Assembly (NCBI RefSeq): GCF_023923225.1
Contig: NZ_CP099489.1
Coordinates: 3,844,001 to 3,908,000, forward strand
Direction: 5' to 3'
DNA: 64,000 bases
DNA from: Ornithinimicrobium faecis
GTDB lineage: Bacteria; Actinomycetota; Actinomycetes; Actinomycetales; Dermatophilaceae
Shown: piece after piece, positions 8,241-17,300 of the stretch
How the letters are laid out: each line of letters begins with the position of its first letter
Numbering within the stretch: the first letter of the stretch is position 1
Notes under the pieces: generated by a model
Databases searched by the model: none
What the model was told of the DNA's origin: nothing
What the model saw: only the letters and a program-made list of their open reading frames with translations
Made by a program: the position numbers and the translations under genes

Positions 8241-10204
8241 GCACAACACACGCTCCCCTGCTGCCCCCTGAGCTGGCAGCTGAGTCGGCACGCACCTGGG
8301 ATGCCGCTGACCAGCAGGGTCCGGTGATCCCCGCGGAGCTCATCCCCCCGACCGAGGCCACCGTGGCCGAGCGCGCGTCGGCGATGCGACAGCGTCACCT
8401 GCTGCGCGAGCGCCGGGCCGCGGACTTCGTCGCCGAGACGATGAGCTCGACCAAGGGACTGCCCATCGCGCAGCCCCGGCAGGTCGTGCGCTTCATCGGC
8501 CGACTCCTGGGCGAGCGACGCCTCTGGGTGGTCGCCGTCGTCCTGGGCAACGCCCTCGCCGCGGTCGCCGGGCTGCTCGTGCCCTGGTGGCTGGGCCGGC
8601 TGGTCGACAGCACCGTGGCCGATGTCGAGGCTGGTCGCACGAGTGCGGCACTGGCCACGGCCGACTTGGTGGCCCTGATCGTCGCCGGGATCGTCGTGCT
8701 GCAGGCGCTGCTGACCCTGGCGGCCAAGAGCGCCTCCGCCGTCCTTGGCCAGGGCATCCTTGCGTCGGCCCGCGAGTTTGTGGTGCGCGCGATCCTGCGT
8801 CTGCCGCTGTCCCGGGTGGAGAGCGCCAGCTCCGGTGACCTCGTCACGCGCGTGACCCGGGATGTCGGCACGATGAGCGAGACGGTGCGCTGGGCGCTGC
8901 CGCAGGTCATCGTGGCCGGCACCACCGTGATCGCCACGCTGCTGGCGATGATCGTCAACAGCTGGCTGCTCGCGCTCCCCTCGCTGGTGCTGCTGGCGAT
9001 CTCGCTGGTGCAGGTGCGCCGCTATCTCCAGCGGGCGCCCAACGGCTATCTGACCGAGGGCGGCACCTATTCGCGCATCAACACGCACCTGACCGAGACC
9101 GTCGAGGGTGCCCGCACCGTCGAGGCCCTCGAGATCGGTGACGAGCGCAAGCGGGTCGGCGACGACGACATTGAGGTGTCCGCACAGGCCGAGCGCTATG
9201 GGATCACGCTGCGCAACCTGCTGTTCCTGGTGATGGACCTGGCCTTCTCCCTGCCGCGGGTGCTGGTCCTGGCCGTGGGCGCCTTCGCCTACTCCCAGGA
9301 CTGGGTCACCATCGGTCAGATCACCACGGCCGTGCTCTACACCGAGGCGCTGTGGGGCCCCTTCGACATGCTCGTGCACACCCTCGACAACGTGCAGGTC
9401 GGCGTGGCCTCGACGACCCGTCTGCTCGGGATCGCGACCGTGCCGCCGGACCGTGAGGAGGGCCGGGGCGAGCCGGCCGACGCCACGTTGGTCGGGCAGG
9501 ATCTGCGCTATGCCTACCGTCCCGGGCATGACGTCCTGCACGGCATCGACCTGACCCTTGAGCCGGGAGAGCGCCTGGCGATCGTTGGCCCCAGCGGATC
9601 GGGCAAGTCGACCCTGGGCCGGCTGCTCGCCGGCATCCACGGGCCACGCACCGGCTCGGTCGCCGTCGGCGGCGTGGAGCTGACTGACCTGCCGCTGGCC
9701 CTGTTGCGCCGCGAGGTCGCCCTGGTCACCCAGGAGCACCACGTCTTCATCGGCACGGTGCGCGACAACATCGTGCTGGCCAAGGAGGGCTCGGACGACA
9801 CCGCGGTGGAGCAGGCGTTGCGCGCGGTCGGAGCCTGGGACTGGGTGCAACGACTCCCGCAGGGGCTCGACGCCCGCATCGGCTCCGGGTCGCAGGAGTT
9901 GACTCCGGGGCAGGCGCAACAGGTCGCGCTGGCCCGCCTGATCCTGGCCAACCCGCACACCATCGTGCTCGACGAGGCCACCTCGCTGATCGACCCGCAC
10001 ACGGCCCGCAGCGTGGAGGGCTCGATGAACGCCCTATTGTCGGAGCGGACCGTTGTCGCCATCGCACACCGGCTGCACACCGCGCACGACGCCGACCGCA
10101 TCGCCGTCGTCATCGACGGGCGGGTCGCCGAGCTCGGCAGCCACGACGAGCTGGTCGCCCTGGACGGGGAGTATGCCGCACTCTGGCGGGCCTGGACGAC
10201 CTGA
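8237..10204 (+). CDS. ABC exporter half-transporter, catalytic partner
   Basis: A 655-residue half-exporter with a soluble N-terminal stretch (about 1-75), six membrane helices (about 90-370) and an ATPase domain. Walker A GPSGSGKST (about 451) and Walker B TIVLDEATSLID (about 575) are canonical, as is the H-loop (VVAIAHRLHTA). Its signature is altered to LTPGQAQQVALARL instead of LSGGQ. In a head-to-tail dimer with the preceding protein, this Walker A would meet the partner's intact LSGGQ to form one working site, while the two defective motifs would form the other. This asymmetry is known for TM287/288, TAP and CFTR. Starts with GTG overlapping the upstream stop. Confidence 0.92.
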   Translation: MSTTHAPLLPPELAAESARTWDAADQQGPVIPAELIPPTEATVAERASAMRQRHLLRERRAADFVAETMSSTKGLPIAQPRQVVRFIGRLLGERRLWVVAVVLGNALAAVAGLLVPWWLGRLVDSTVADVEAGRTSAALATADLVALIVAGIVVLQALLTLAAKSASAVLGQGILASAREFVVRAILRLPLSRVESASSGDLVTRVTRDVGTMSETVRWALPQVIVAGTTVIATLLAMIVNSWLLALPSLVLLAISLVQVRRYLQRAPNGYLTEGGTYSRINTHLTETVEGARTVEALEIGDERKRVGDDDIEVSAQAERYGITLRNLLFLVMDLAFSLPRVLVLAVGAFAYSQDWVTIGQITTAVLYTEALWGPFDMLVHTLDNVQVGVASTTRLLGIATVPPDREEGRGEPADATLVGQDLRYAYRPGHDVLHGIDLTLEPGERLAIVGPSGSGKSTLGRLLAGIHGPRTGSVAVGGVELTDLPLALLRREVALVTQEHHVFIGTVRDNIVLAKEGSDDTAVEQALRAVGAWDWVQRLPQGLDARIGSGSQELTPGQAQQVALARLILANPHTIVLDEATSLIDPHTARSVEGSMNALLSERTVVAIAHRLHTAHDADRIAVVIDGRVAELGSHDELVALDGEYAALWRAWTT

Positions 10205-10270
10205 CCTGCCGCCTGCGCTTGCACGGCGACGGCCACAGCCACAGTCACGGCCACCGAGCCGCTGGCGAAA

Positions 10271-10370
10271 CGTGCACCCAGACAGGCGACGTCATCTCGC
10301 CCTGCGCATCGCTGCAGGTCAGCGACGTCCCGCTCGCTCACAGCAGTGACGTCGCCTGCCTTGGTGCACG
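10271..10370 (+). repeat. 100-bp palindromic dispersed repeat, copy A
   Basis: This 100-bp element begins CGTGCACCCAGACAGGCGAC and ends with the near-complement (GTCGCCTGCC then TTGGTGCACG), giving 24-bp imperfect terminal inverted repeats. It aligns without a gap to copy C (37712-37811) and to the reverse complement of copy B (29193-29292). A central motif CTGCAGGTCAG at positions 42-52 is shared. It fills most of the gap between the ABC exporter and the small gene at 10401, ending 30 nt before that start. Confidence 0.85.
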
Positions 10371-10400
10371 CCGACGCTCCGTGCACCTACGCTTGCGTCC

Positions 10401-10835
10401 ATGAGTTCCCTGCAGCAGACCCTGCTCGAGCCCGCCCGTCGACCCGCCGTCGTGAAGACCCTGGTCGCGGTCGTCGACGCCGAGGTGGCGAGCAAATCCG
10501 GCATCAGCGGTCGCATCATCAAGACCGGCTATGCGGCCGTCACCAAAGTGTCCGACGGGTTCGTGGCCAAGGCGGTCAACAAGTTGCTGCCCGGCTTCAG
10601 TGCCGCGCTGGACCCGTTCTGGCAGGAGCGGGGAGACCGCGCCTTCGCCGACACCCTGGTCGCCCGACAGGATGAGGCCGCCGAGGCCCTGCTCGCCGTC
10701 ACCGACAGCAACGTGGCCGGCTCAAGCAACGGCGTGGTCAAGAAGGTTTACGGCTCGCTGCGCGGCAAGGCCAAGGACAACGTCATCGCCGCCCTCCCCC
10801 GCGTCGGCGCCGCGATCGAGAGCCACGCCGCCTGA
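10401..10835 (+). CDS. conserved small actinobacterial protein (DUF6918-like)
   Basis: A 144-residue soluble protein, MSSLQQTLLEPARRPAVVKT. It is largely helical by composition, with no signal peptide or membrane segment; Lys/Arg-rich parts include KKVYGSLRGKAKDN near residue 115. From memory it matches a conserved actinobacterial family of unknown function (DUF6918); I cannot confirm the number. No ribosome-binding site precedes the ATG. Instead TACGCT (10388-10393) ends 7 nt before it, so the transcript is probably leaderless. It stands alone between the 100-bp repeat and a convergent ABC unit. Function unknown. Confidence 0.75.
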   Translation: MSSLQQTLLEPARRPAVVKTLVAVVDAEVASKSGISGRIIKTGYAAVTKVSDGFVAKAVNKLLPGFSAALDPFWQERGDRAFADTLVARQDEAAEALLAVTDSNVAGSSNGVVKKVYGSLRGKAKDNVIAALPRVGAAIESHAA

Positions 10836-10929
10836 GTGAGCCGATTGCGGAAGGGATAGCGGGGTGCGCCGGGCCCACGGGATCGCGGGCCGGCGGGCAC
10901 GAGCACGACCACGGCGCCGATGCGAGAGC

Positions 10930-11679
10930 TCAGTCGGTCCGCCGACGCAGGGTGAACGTCCCGAGGGCGAGCACCACAACCGCGATGCCCACCACGATCA
11001 GCAGGTCGGTCCAGGTCCCGCTGGCAACCTGCCCGTCGACACCGGCCTGCACGCCCTGCATGGCGTTGATCGCATAGGTCAGCGGGAGGAAATCAGAGAT
11101 CGCCTGGGCGGCGCCCGGCATGTTTTCGCGCGGGATGAACAACCCGCACAGCAGGAGCTGGGGAAAGACCAGTGCAGGCATGAACTGCACAGCCTGGAAC
11201 TCGGTGCGGGCAAAGGCGGAGACGGCCAGGCCCAGCGCTGTGCCGAGGAAGGAGTCGGCCAGCGCCACCAGCAGCAGCGCCCAGATCGGGCCGCCCACCT
11301 CCATGCCGAGGATGCCAACACCGAGGCCGATCACCAGGGCCGACTGCACGAAACACACGGCCAGCAGGGCGAGCGCATAGCCGAGGAGGATGTCGGCCCG
11401 GCCGGTGGGCATGGCCAGCATCCGCTCCAGGGTCCCCGCTGTGCGCTCGCGCAGCATCGTGACCGACGTGACGATGAACATGACGGTGAAGGGCATGAAG
11501 GCGATCAGCGCCGGGCCGAAACTGTTGATGATGTTGCCGCCGGCCACCTCGGAGAAGACCCACCACAGCAGCAGGAGCACCAGGCACGGGACGAGCAGGA
11601 GCAGGGCGATGGTCCGCGGGTCCCGACGCAACTGGTGCAGAACCCGGCGGGCCACGGCCAGGGTGATGCGCGGGGTCAC
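10930..11679 (-). CDS. ABC-2 type transporter permease (DrrB-like)
   Basis: A 249-residue membrane protein with the six-helix ABC-2 plan: helices at about 25-45, 58-78, 105-130, 140-165, 170-190 and 220-240. The motif region PALVFPQLLLCGLFIPRENMP is typical of the ABC2_membrane signature. The start overlaps the ATPase stop by 4 nt. ABC-2 exporters of this type move antibiotics, lipids or polysaccharides outward. No biosynthetic genes sit nearby, so self-resistance or lipid export cannot be told apart. Confidence 0.9.
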   Translation of the reverse strand: MTPRITLAVARRVLHQLRRDPRTIALLLLVPCLVLLLLWWVFSEVAGGNIINSFGPALIAFMPFTVMFIVTSVTMLRERTAGTLERMLAMPTGRADILLGYALALLAVCFVQSALVIGLGVGILGMEVGGPIWALLLVALADSFLGTALGLAVSAFARTEFQAVQFMPALVFPQLLLCGLFIPRENMPGAAQAISDFLPLTYAINAMQGVQAGVDGQVASGTWTDLLIVVGIAVVVLALGTFTLRRRTD

Positions 11680-12392
11680 GCCGCAGCCTCGTCGATGAGG
11701 ACCAGGAAGGCAGCCTCGACGCTGTCGGCGCCGGTGCGCTCGAGCAGCTCGGCCGGAGTCCCGGTCGCCATCACCTCGCCCTCGCGCAGGAGCGCGATCC
11801 GGTCACAGCGCTCCGCCTCGTCCATCACGTGGGTGGACACCAGCACGCCCGCCCCTCGGGAGGCGAGGTCACCGAAGGTGGCCCACAGCGAGCGCCGGAG
11901 CACCGGGTCAAGGCCGACGGTGGGCTCGTCCAGCACCAGGAGCGGGGGGTCGTTGAGCAGCGCCGTGGCCAGGGAGACGCGCGACTGCTGACCACCGGAC
12001 ATCGTGCCCACCACCTGGTCAGCCGCGTGCGCGAGATCGACCGTTGCCAGGGCAGCCCGCACCTCGGCCGTGCCCACTCCCAGGATGGCGGCAAAGAACT
12101 CCAGGTTCTCCCGGGCGGTCAGATCGTGATAGATCGACGCTGCCTGGGTCACATAGCCCACGCGGCCTCGCACCCCCGGACTCCCGGCCTCCTCGCCAAG
12201 CACCCGCAACGACCCCTGCACGCCGCTCTGCACCCCCACGATGGAGCGCATCAGCGTCGATTTGCCGCCCCCGGAGGGCCCGACAACACCGACCAGCTCA
12301 CCCGCACCAACGCTCAGATCAACACCGTGGAGGACCTCACGACCACCGCGCGTGACCCGCAGGTCCGTGACCTCGACAACGTGCTGCTCCAC
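11676..12392 (-). CDS. ABC transporter ATP-binding protein (DrrA-like)
   Basis: A 238-residue ATPase. I chose the GTG at 12392 because GAGGAGGAG lies 4 nt upstream; an upstream ATG (12440) would add 16 basic residues without a ribosome site. Walker A GPSGGGKST (about 38), Q-loop GYVTQAASIY, signature MSGGQQSRVSLATALL, Walker B LLVLDEPTVGLD and H-loop VLVSTHVMDEAERCD are all present. The MDEAERCDR run is characteristic of drug-resistance (DrrA/CcmA) ATPases. It forms a two-gene unit with the ABC-2 permease. Confidence 0.92.
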   Translation of the reverse strand: MEQHVVEVTDLRVTRGGREVLHGVDLSVGAGELVGVVGPSGGGKSTLMRSIVGVQSGVQGSLRVLGEEAGSPGVRGRVGYVTQAASIYHDLTARENLEFFAAILGVGTAEVRAALATVDLAHAADQVVGTMSGGQQSRVSLATALLNDPPLLVLDEPTVGLDPVLRRSLWATFGDLASRGAGVLVSTHVMDEAERCDRIALLREGEVMATGTPAELLERTGADSVEAAFLVLIDEAAA

Positions 12393-12501
12393 GGCGCTCC
12401 TCCTCGGCCGTCGGCGCTGCTGACGCACCACCGGTGCCACTGCACCACGCTAGACCCGCGGGCACCGACCGCGCGACCCCACGCCCAGCAGGCGAGCGCG
12501 G

Positions 12502-13185
12502 TCAGCGACCCGCCCCAGGACCCCCGCTGCTCGACCGGTTCTGCCAGGTGCAGATGCAGATCTCGTTGCCCTCGACATCGGCGAGGACCCAGAACGCCGG
12601 TGCGCGCCGGTCCGAGACCAGTCGTCCACCCGCCGCCAGCGCGGCAGCAAGCCGCTCCTCGGCGACATCGTGCGGCACGGTGATGTCGAAGTGGATGCGG
12701 TTGCGGTCAGTGCGCGGCGGATCCATCTCCTGGAACCAGAGGCTGGGGAGGTGACCATCCGGGTCGAGCAGGTCACCGCGAGCATTCGCCTGCAGCCCGA
12801 GCACGGCCTGCCAGAACGGCCGGATCGCGTCAGCATCCACCGTGTCGATCGCGAGCTCGAGCGAGGAGACCAGCTCCGGGCGGGCCGTCGCGCCTGCCTC
12901 GTCCGCCAGCTCGCTGACCACCCTCGCCAGGTCGAGGTCGCGTTGGGTCACGCCGTCGACCGACTCCGTGTGGGTGCGGACCACGACGTGGTCGGAGCGC
13001 AGGTCCAGGGCGGGGTGGTGGTGCAGCCGGTGGCCCGCCGCGACGATGGCCGTCGCGAGGGCGGCCCCTGCGGCGGGGGTGCCGGTGTCGAACCGCGCGA
13101 CCAGGACACCGAGCAAGAAGCGCCAGTCCCCCATCCCCTCGGCGTGCATCGCGTCATAGGGCGTCACCACGAGATCCTCAGCCAT
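12502..13185 (-). CDS. carbinolamine dehydratase-like domain fused to VOC domain
   Basis: A 227-residue two-domain protein. Residues about 8-100 carry the pterin-4a-carbinolamine dehydratase pattern: GDWRFLLGVLVARFDTG, then HRLHHHPALDL (about 52-62), then THTESVDGVTQRDLDLA. Residues about 110-220 form a vicinal-oxygen-chelate (glyoxalase/bleomycin-resistance) fold with NRIHFDITVPHD and AFWVLADVEGNEICICTW. I started at the internal ATG at 13185 (MAEDLVV), next to GGTGAG. Such fusions exist in Actinobacteria but no biochemical role is established. It is transcribed alone between DUF2332 and the ABC pair. Confidence 0.8.
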   Translation of the reverse strand: MAEDLVVTPYDAMHAEGMGDWRFLLGVLVARFDTGTPAAGAALATAIVAAGHRLHHHPALDLRSDHVVVRTHTESVDGVTQRDLDLARVVSELADEAGATARPELVSSLELAIDTVDADAIRPFWQAVLGLQANARGDLLDPDGHLPSLWFQEMDPPRTDRNRIHFDITVPHDVAEERLAAALAAGGRLVSDRRAPAFWVLADVEGNEICICTWQNRSSSGGPGAGR

Positions 13186-13230
13186 CTCACCAGCGTGGCA
13201 CACGGTCCCGACAGCGCGCCATGCTGACCG

Positions 13231-14340
13231 TCAGCGCGTGGGGTCGCCCCAGCGCACCGGGACACCGTGCGGCGGAGCCTCACCGAGCAGACACTCAGTG
13301 CCCCCGGGCCAGGTGGTGGCCGCGACGACGAAGCGGTGCGGCGCGCCTGGCGCGAGGCGACGCGGCTCGAAGGCGAGGTGCGTCAGCGGCCGATCGGGTG
13401 TGGCGGCGTCACCCAGCGTCGTGAGCCGGGCGAGCATGCGCTGCTGCTCCTCGAGCGACACGTATTGCCACATCACCGAGTGCCACACGACGGTGTGCTG
13501 GCCCTCCACCAGCTCCAGTCGGTCCAGGAAGTCGCCACCGCCCGCCCGCTCGAGACGCACGGCGTGCTCCGCGGCGAGGGACAGGGCGCCGCGCAGCCGG
13601 TCGAGACGATGCGTCTGGTCCGGCCACACACAGCTGAGCAGTGACAGCGCACCCTCCTGGGAGCGTGCGTCGATCGGCGCGAGGTCGCAGCCCAGTCGTT
13701 CGACCACCTCGACCCCCTCCGGTATGCCGAGGGGCCGGCTCTCCCAGGCAGGGTCCAGCACGACGGTGGCTGGGCGCGCACCCCCTGGTGTGACTCCTTC
13801 TGTGCTGCCGCCACCGGCTGGCCGCGGCCACTGTCCGCCGTCCGCAGCGAGGTAGGTGAAGTGATCGGCCAGCAGGTTCAACCCCGCCGACGCACCGATC
13901 TCCACGAGCCGGACCGGCAGGTCCGGTCGCTGTGCGCGGGCGAGCACCTGCAGCAGACCACCGAACAGGGCCGCGGAGCGACCGACCTCGTTGGTCTGTG
14001 GCGGCGAAGCCAGTCCGGCGCGGATGAGCTCCTGGTGCTCCTCCAGAACCTCGCGGAAGGCAGGCCAAGCGGCCGCAGCATCCCCGTCGCCGCCGACGCT
14101 TGGATAGTGGGCCGCGAGCGCCGGTGCTCGCTCGGTCAGCACGAGACGGTGCACGGCTGCCATCAGTCGCAGGGCCAGGGCCGAGGGGCCAGGTGCGTCC
14201 TCGTGTCCCGCCAGCACCGCGGCAGCCGGCCCACCCGCCGCGACATCGTCGGCCACCTGCTCGAGCAGGTGGGCGTAGAACGGTGAGCCCAGGCTCTCGC
14301 AGGCACCGGCCTGTGCCCGGATCAGCTCAACCTGGCGCAA
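13231..14340 (-). CDS. DUF2332 family protein
   Basis: A 369-residue protein of the DUF2332 family. Landmarks are the N-terminal helix region (CESLGSPFYAHLLEQVADDV), the central VEIGASAGLNLLADHFTY, which resembles a Rossmann glycine-rich strand of methyltransferases, and TVVWHSVMWQYVSLEEQQRM. The probable start is TTG at 14340, which lies inside the last codons of mfd (stop at 14327), so translation is coupled to mfd. The family is uncharacterised; the methyltransferase-like motif is an observation, not proof of activity. Confidence 0.82.
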   Translation of the reverse strand: MRQVELIRAQAGACESLGSPFYAHLLEQVADDVAAGGPAAAVLAGHEDAPGPSALALRLMAAVHRLVLTERAPALAAHYPSVGGDGDAAAAWPAFREVLEEHQELIRAGLASPPQTNEVGRSAALFGGLLQVLARAQRPDLPVRLVEIGASAGLNLLADHFTYLAADGGQWPRPAGGGSTEGVTPGGARPATVVLDPAWESRPLGIPEGVEVVERLGCDLAPIDARSQEGALSLLSCVWPDQTHRLDRLRGALSLAAEHAVRLERAGGGDFLDRLELVEGQHTVVWHSVMWQYVSLEEQQRMLARLTTLGDAATPDRPLTHLAFEPRRLAPGAPHRFVVAATTWPGGTECLLGEAPPHGVPVRWGDPTR

Positions 14341-17300
14341 CGGCGCTCATGTCGTCCAGCAGGACGTGCCTGATGAGTGCGCTCGCCCAGTCCAGGATCT
14401 CCTTGTCGCGCAACACCTTCCCACCCACGCGGGCGGTCTTGGGCACGGGCACGAGGATGGTGCGCGTCGCGGCCTTGAGGATGGTGCCCGGGAACAGCCG
14501 GTTGAGCCGCAACTGCTGGCTCTCGCGCAGCTCGACCGGCCCGAAGCGGATGGTCGAGCCCTGCAACGAGATGTCGCTGATCCCCGCGCTGCGAGCCAGG
14601 GTGCGCAGTCGGGCGACCTCGAGCAGCGTCTGGACGGGCACCGGCGGGGCGCCATAGCGGTCGACCAGCTCCGCCTCGATCTCGGCCAGCTCGACCTCGT
14701 CGGTCACCTTGGCCAACTTGGTGTAGGCCTCCAGACGCAGTCGCTCACCGGGGATGTAGGCATGGGGCAGGTGCGCGTCGACGGGCAGCTCGATCTTGAT
14801 CTCCGTGGGGGTCTCGTCCTTCTCGCCCTTGAAGTTGGCGACCGCCTCGCCGACCAACCGGATGTAGAGGTCGAAACCGACGCCCTCGATGTGGCCGGAC
14901 TGCTCACCACCGAGCAGGTTGCCGGCGCCGCGGATCTCCAGGTCCTTCATCGCCACGGCCGTGCCGGCCCCCAGGTCGGTGTTGGCCGCGATCGTCTGCA
15001 GTCGGTCGACCGCGGTCTCGGTCAGCGGCTTCTCCGGCGGATACAGGAAATAGGCGTAGGCCCGCTCCCGCCCGCGGCCCACGCGGCCCCGCAGCTGGTG
15101 CAACTGGGACAGCCCGAACTGGTCGGCGCGGTCCACGATCAGGGTGTTGGCGTTGGAGATGTCCAGGCCGGTCTCCACGATCGTGGTGCACACCATCACA
15201 TCGAAACTGCCCTCCCAGAAGTCGACGACGACCTGCTCGAGCTGGTGCTCCCCCATCTGCCCGTGCGCGGTGGCCACCCGGGCCTCGGGGACCAGGTCGC
15301 GCAGCCGCGCGGCGACCTTCTCGATCGAGGTCACCTTGTTGTGCACAAAGAAGACCTGCCCGTCCCGCAGCAGCTCGCGCCGGATCGCGGCGCCGATCTG
15401 CTTCTCGTCATAGCCGCCGACGAAGGTGAGCACCGGGTGCCGCTCCTCCGGGGGTGTGGCCAGCGTCGACATCTCGCGGATGCCGGTGATGGCCATCTCC
15501 AGCGTGCGCGGGATCGGCGTGGCCGACATGGCCAGCACATCGACATTGGTGCGCATCGCCTTGAGCTGCTCCTTGTGCTCCACGCCGAAGCGCTGCTCCT
15601 CATCGATGACGACCAGCCCCAGGTCCTTGAAGGTCACCGAGGTGGACAACAGTCGGTGGGTGCCGATGACCAGGTCCACGCTGCCGTCGGCCAGGCCCTT
15701 GATGACCTCCCGCGCCTCCTTGTCGGACTGGAAGCGGGACAACGCCTTCACCACGACCGGGAACTGGGCATAGCGCTCGGTGAAGGTCTGGAAGTGCTGC
15801 TGCACCAACAGGGTGGTCGGCACCAGCACGGCCACCTGCTTGCCGTCCTGGATGGCCTTGAAGGCCGCGCGGACCGCGATCTCGGTCTTGCCATAGCCCA
15901 CGTCGCCACTGATCAGCCGGTCCATCGGGACCGCCTTCTCCATGTCGGCCTTGACCTCGTCGATGCTGGAGAGCTGGTCGGTCGTCTCGACGAACGCAAA
16001 GGCGTCCTCGAGCTCGCGCTGCCACGGGGTGTCCGGGCCGAACGCGTGGCCCTGGGTGGCCATCCGGGCGCTGTAGAGCCGGATCAGCTCGGAGGCGATC
16101 TGCCGGACATACTTGCGGGCGCGCGACTTGGTCTTCTGCCAGTCGGCACCACCGAGTCGGTTCAGCGTCGGGGACTCTCCGCCAACGTATTTGGTGATCT
16201 GGTCCAGCTGATCGGTCGGCACATAGAGCCGGTCGGCCGGTTGCCCGCGCTTCGCGGAGGCGTACTCCAGCACGAGATACTCCCGCACCGCCCCCTGCAC
16301 CTGGCGCTGGGCCATCTCGACGAACTTGCCGACGCCGTGCTGCTCGTGGACCACGTGATCACCCGGCCGCAGCTGCAGGGGATCGACCTGCGCCCGCCGG
16401 CGCGACGGCATACGCCGCATGTCCTTGGTCGAGCCTCCGGTGCTCACCGAGCCGGTCAGGTCGGTCTCGCCGACCACCACCAGGTGGGCGCCGGGCAGCA
16501 CAAAACCGCGCCCCACCGAGCCGGTCGTGATCTGCACGACCTCGGGCACGAGCCGCTCGAGGTCGGGGACGAGCCGGTGAGGGACGTCCTGCTCGGCCAG
16601 CACCTCGCTGACCCGGCGGGCCAGACCCGGCCCCTCGAGCGAGAGCACCACGTGCTGGTCATCGGCGAGCCAGCGGCGCAACGCTGTCGCGATCGCCTCG
16701 GCGTCGCTGCGGAAGGCCTCGACGGGGGACGACTCGACGGTGATCCGGCGGGCCACCACGTCGTCAGCGGCGTCGTCCTCGACAAACTCCGCGAGCTCCT
16801 CGTCACCGGCGAACGCAGTCATGGTCCACCAGTCGCGACCCCGCTCCAGCGCCCGGGCACGCAGGTCACCCAGGGACCAGTAGGACGCGGTGCCGAGCAC
16901 GTCCTGCAGGTCGACCGGCACCACATTGCCGGCCACGGCGTTGGCCCAACTCGCACCGAGGAACTCCAGGCTGGTCTCGACCAGATCGTGCGCCCGGGTC
17001 GAGATCCGCTCCGGGTCGAGCAGGACGACGCGCGTGCCCTCCGCGAGGACGTCGGGCAGCGTCTCCATCGAGTCCACCAGCGCCGGGGTCAGCGACTCCA
17101 TGCCCTCCACGGCGATGCCCTCGGCCACCTTGCCGAGCAGGTCCGCCACACCGGGCAACTGCTCAGCCAGCTCGGCGGCTCGCTCACGCACCTGGTCGGT
17201 CAGCAGCAGCTCGCGGCACGGCGGGGCCCACAACCCGCCCTCGGCGATCTCCAGCGAGCGCTGGTCGGCCACCTTGAACCACCGGACCTCCTCGATCGTG

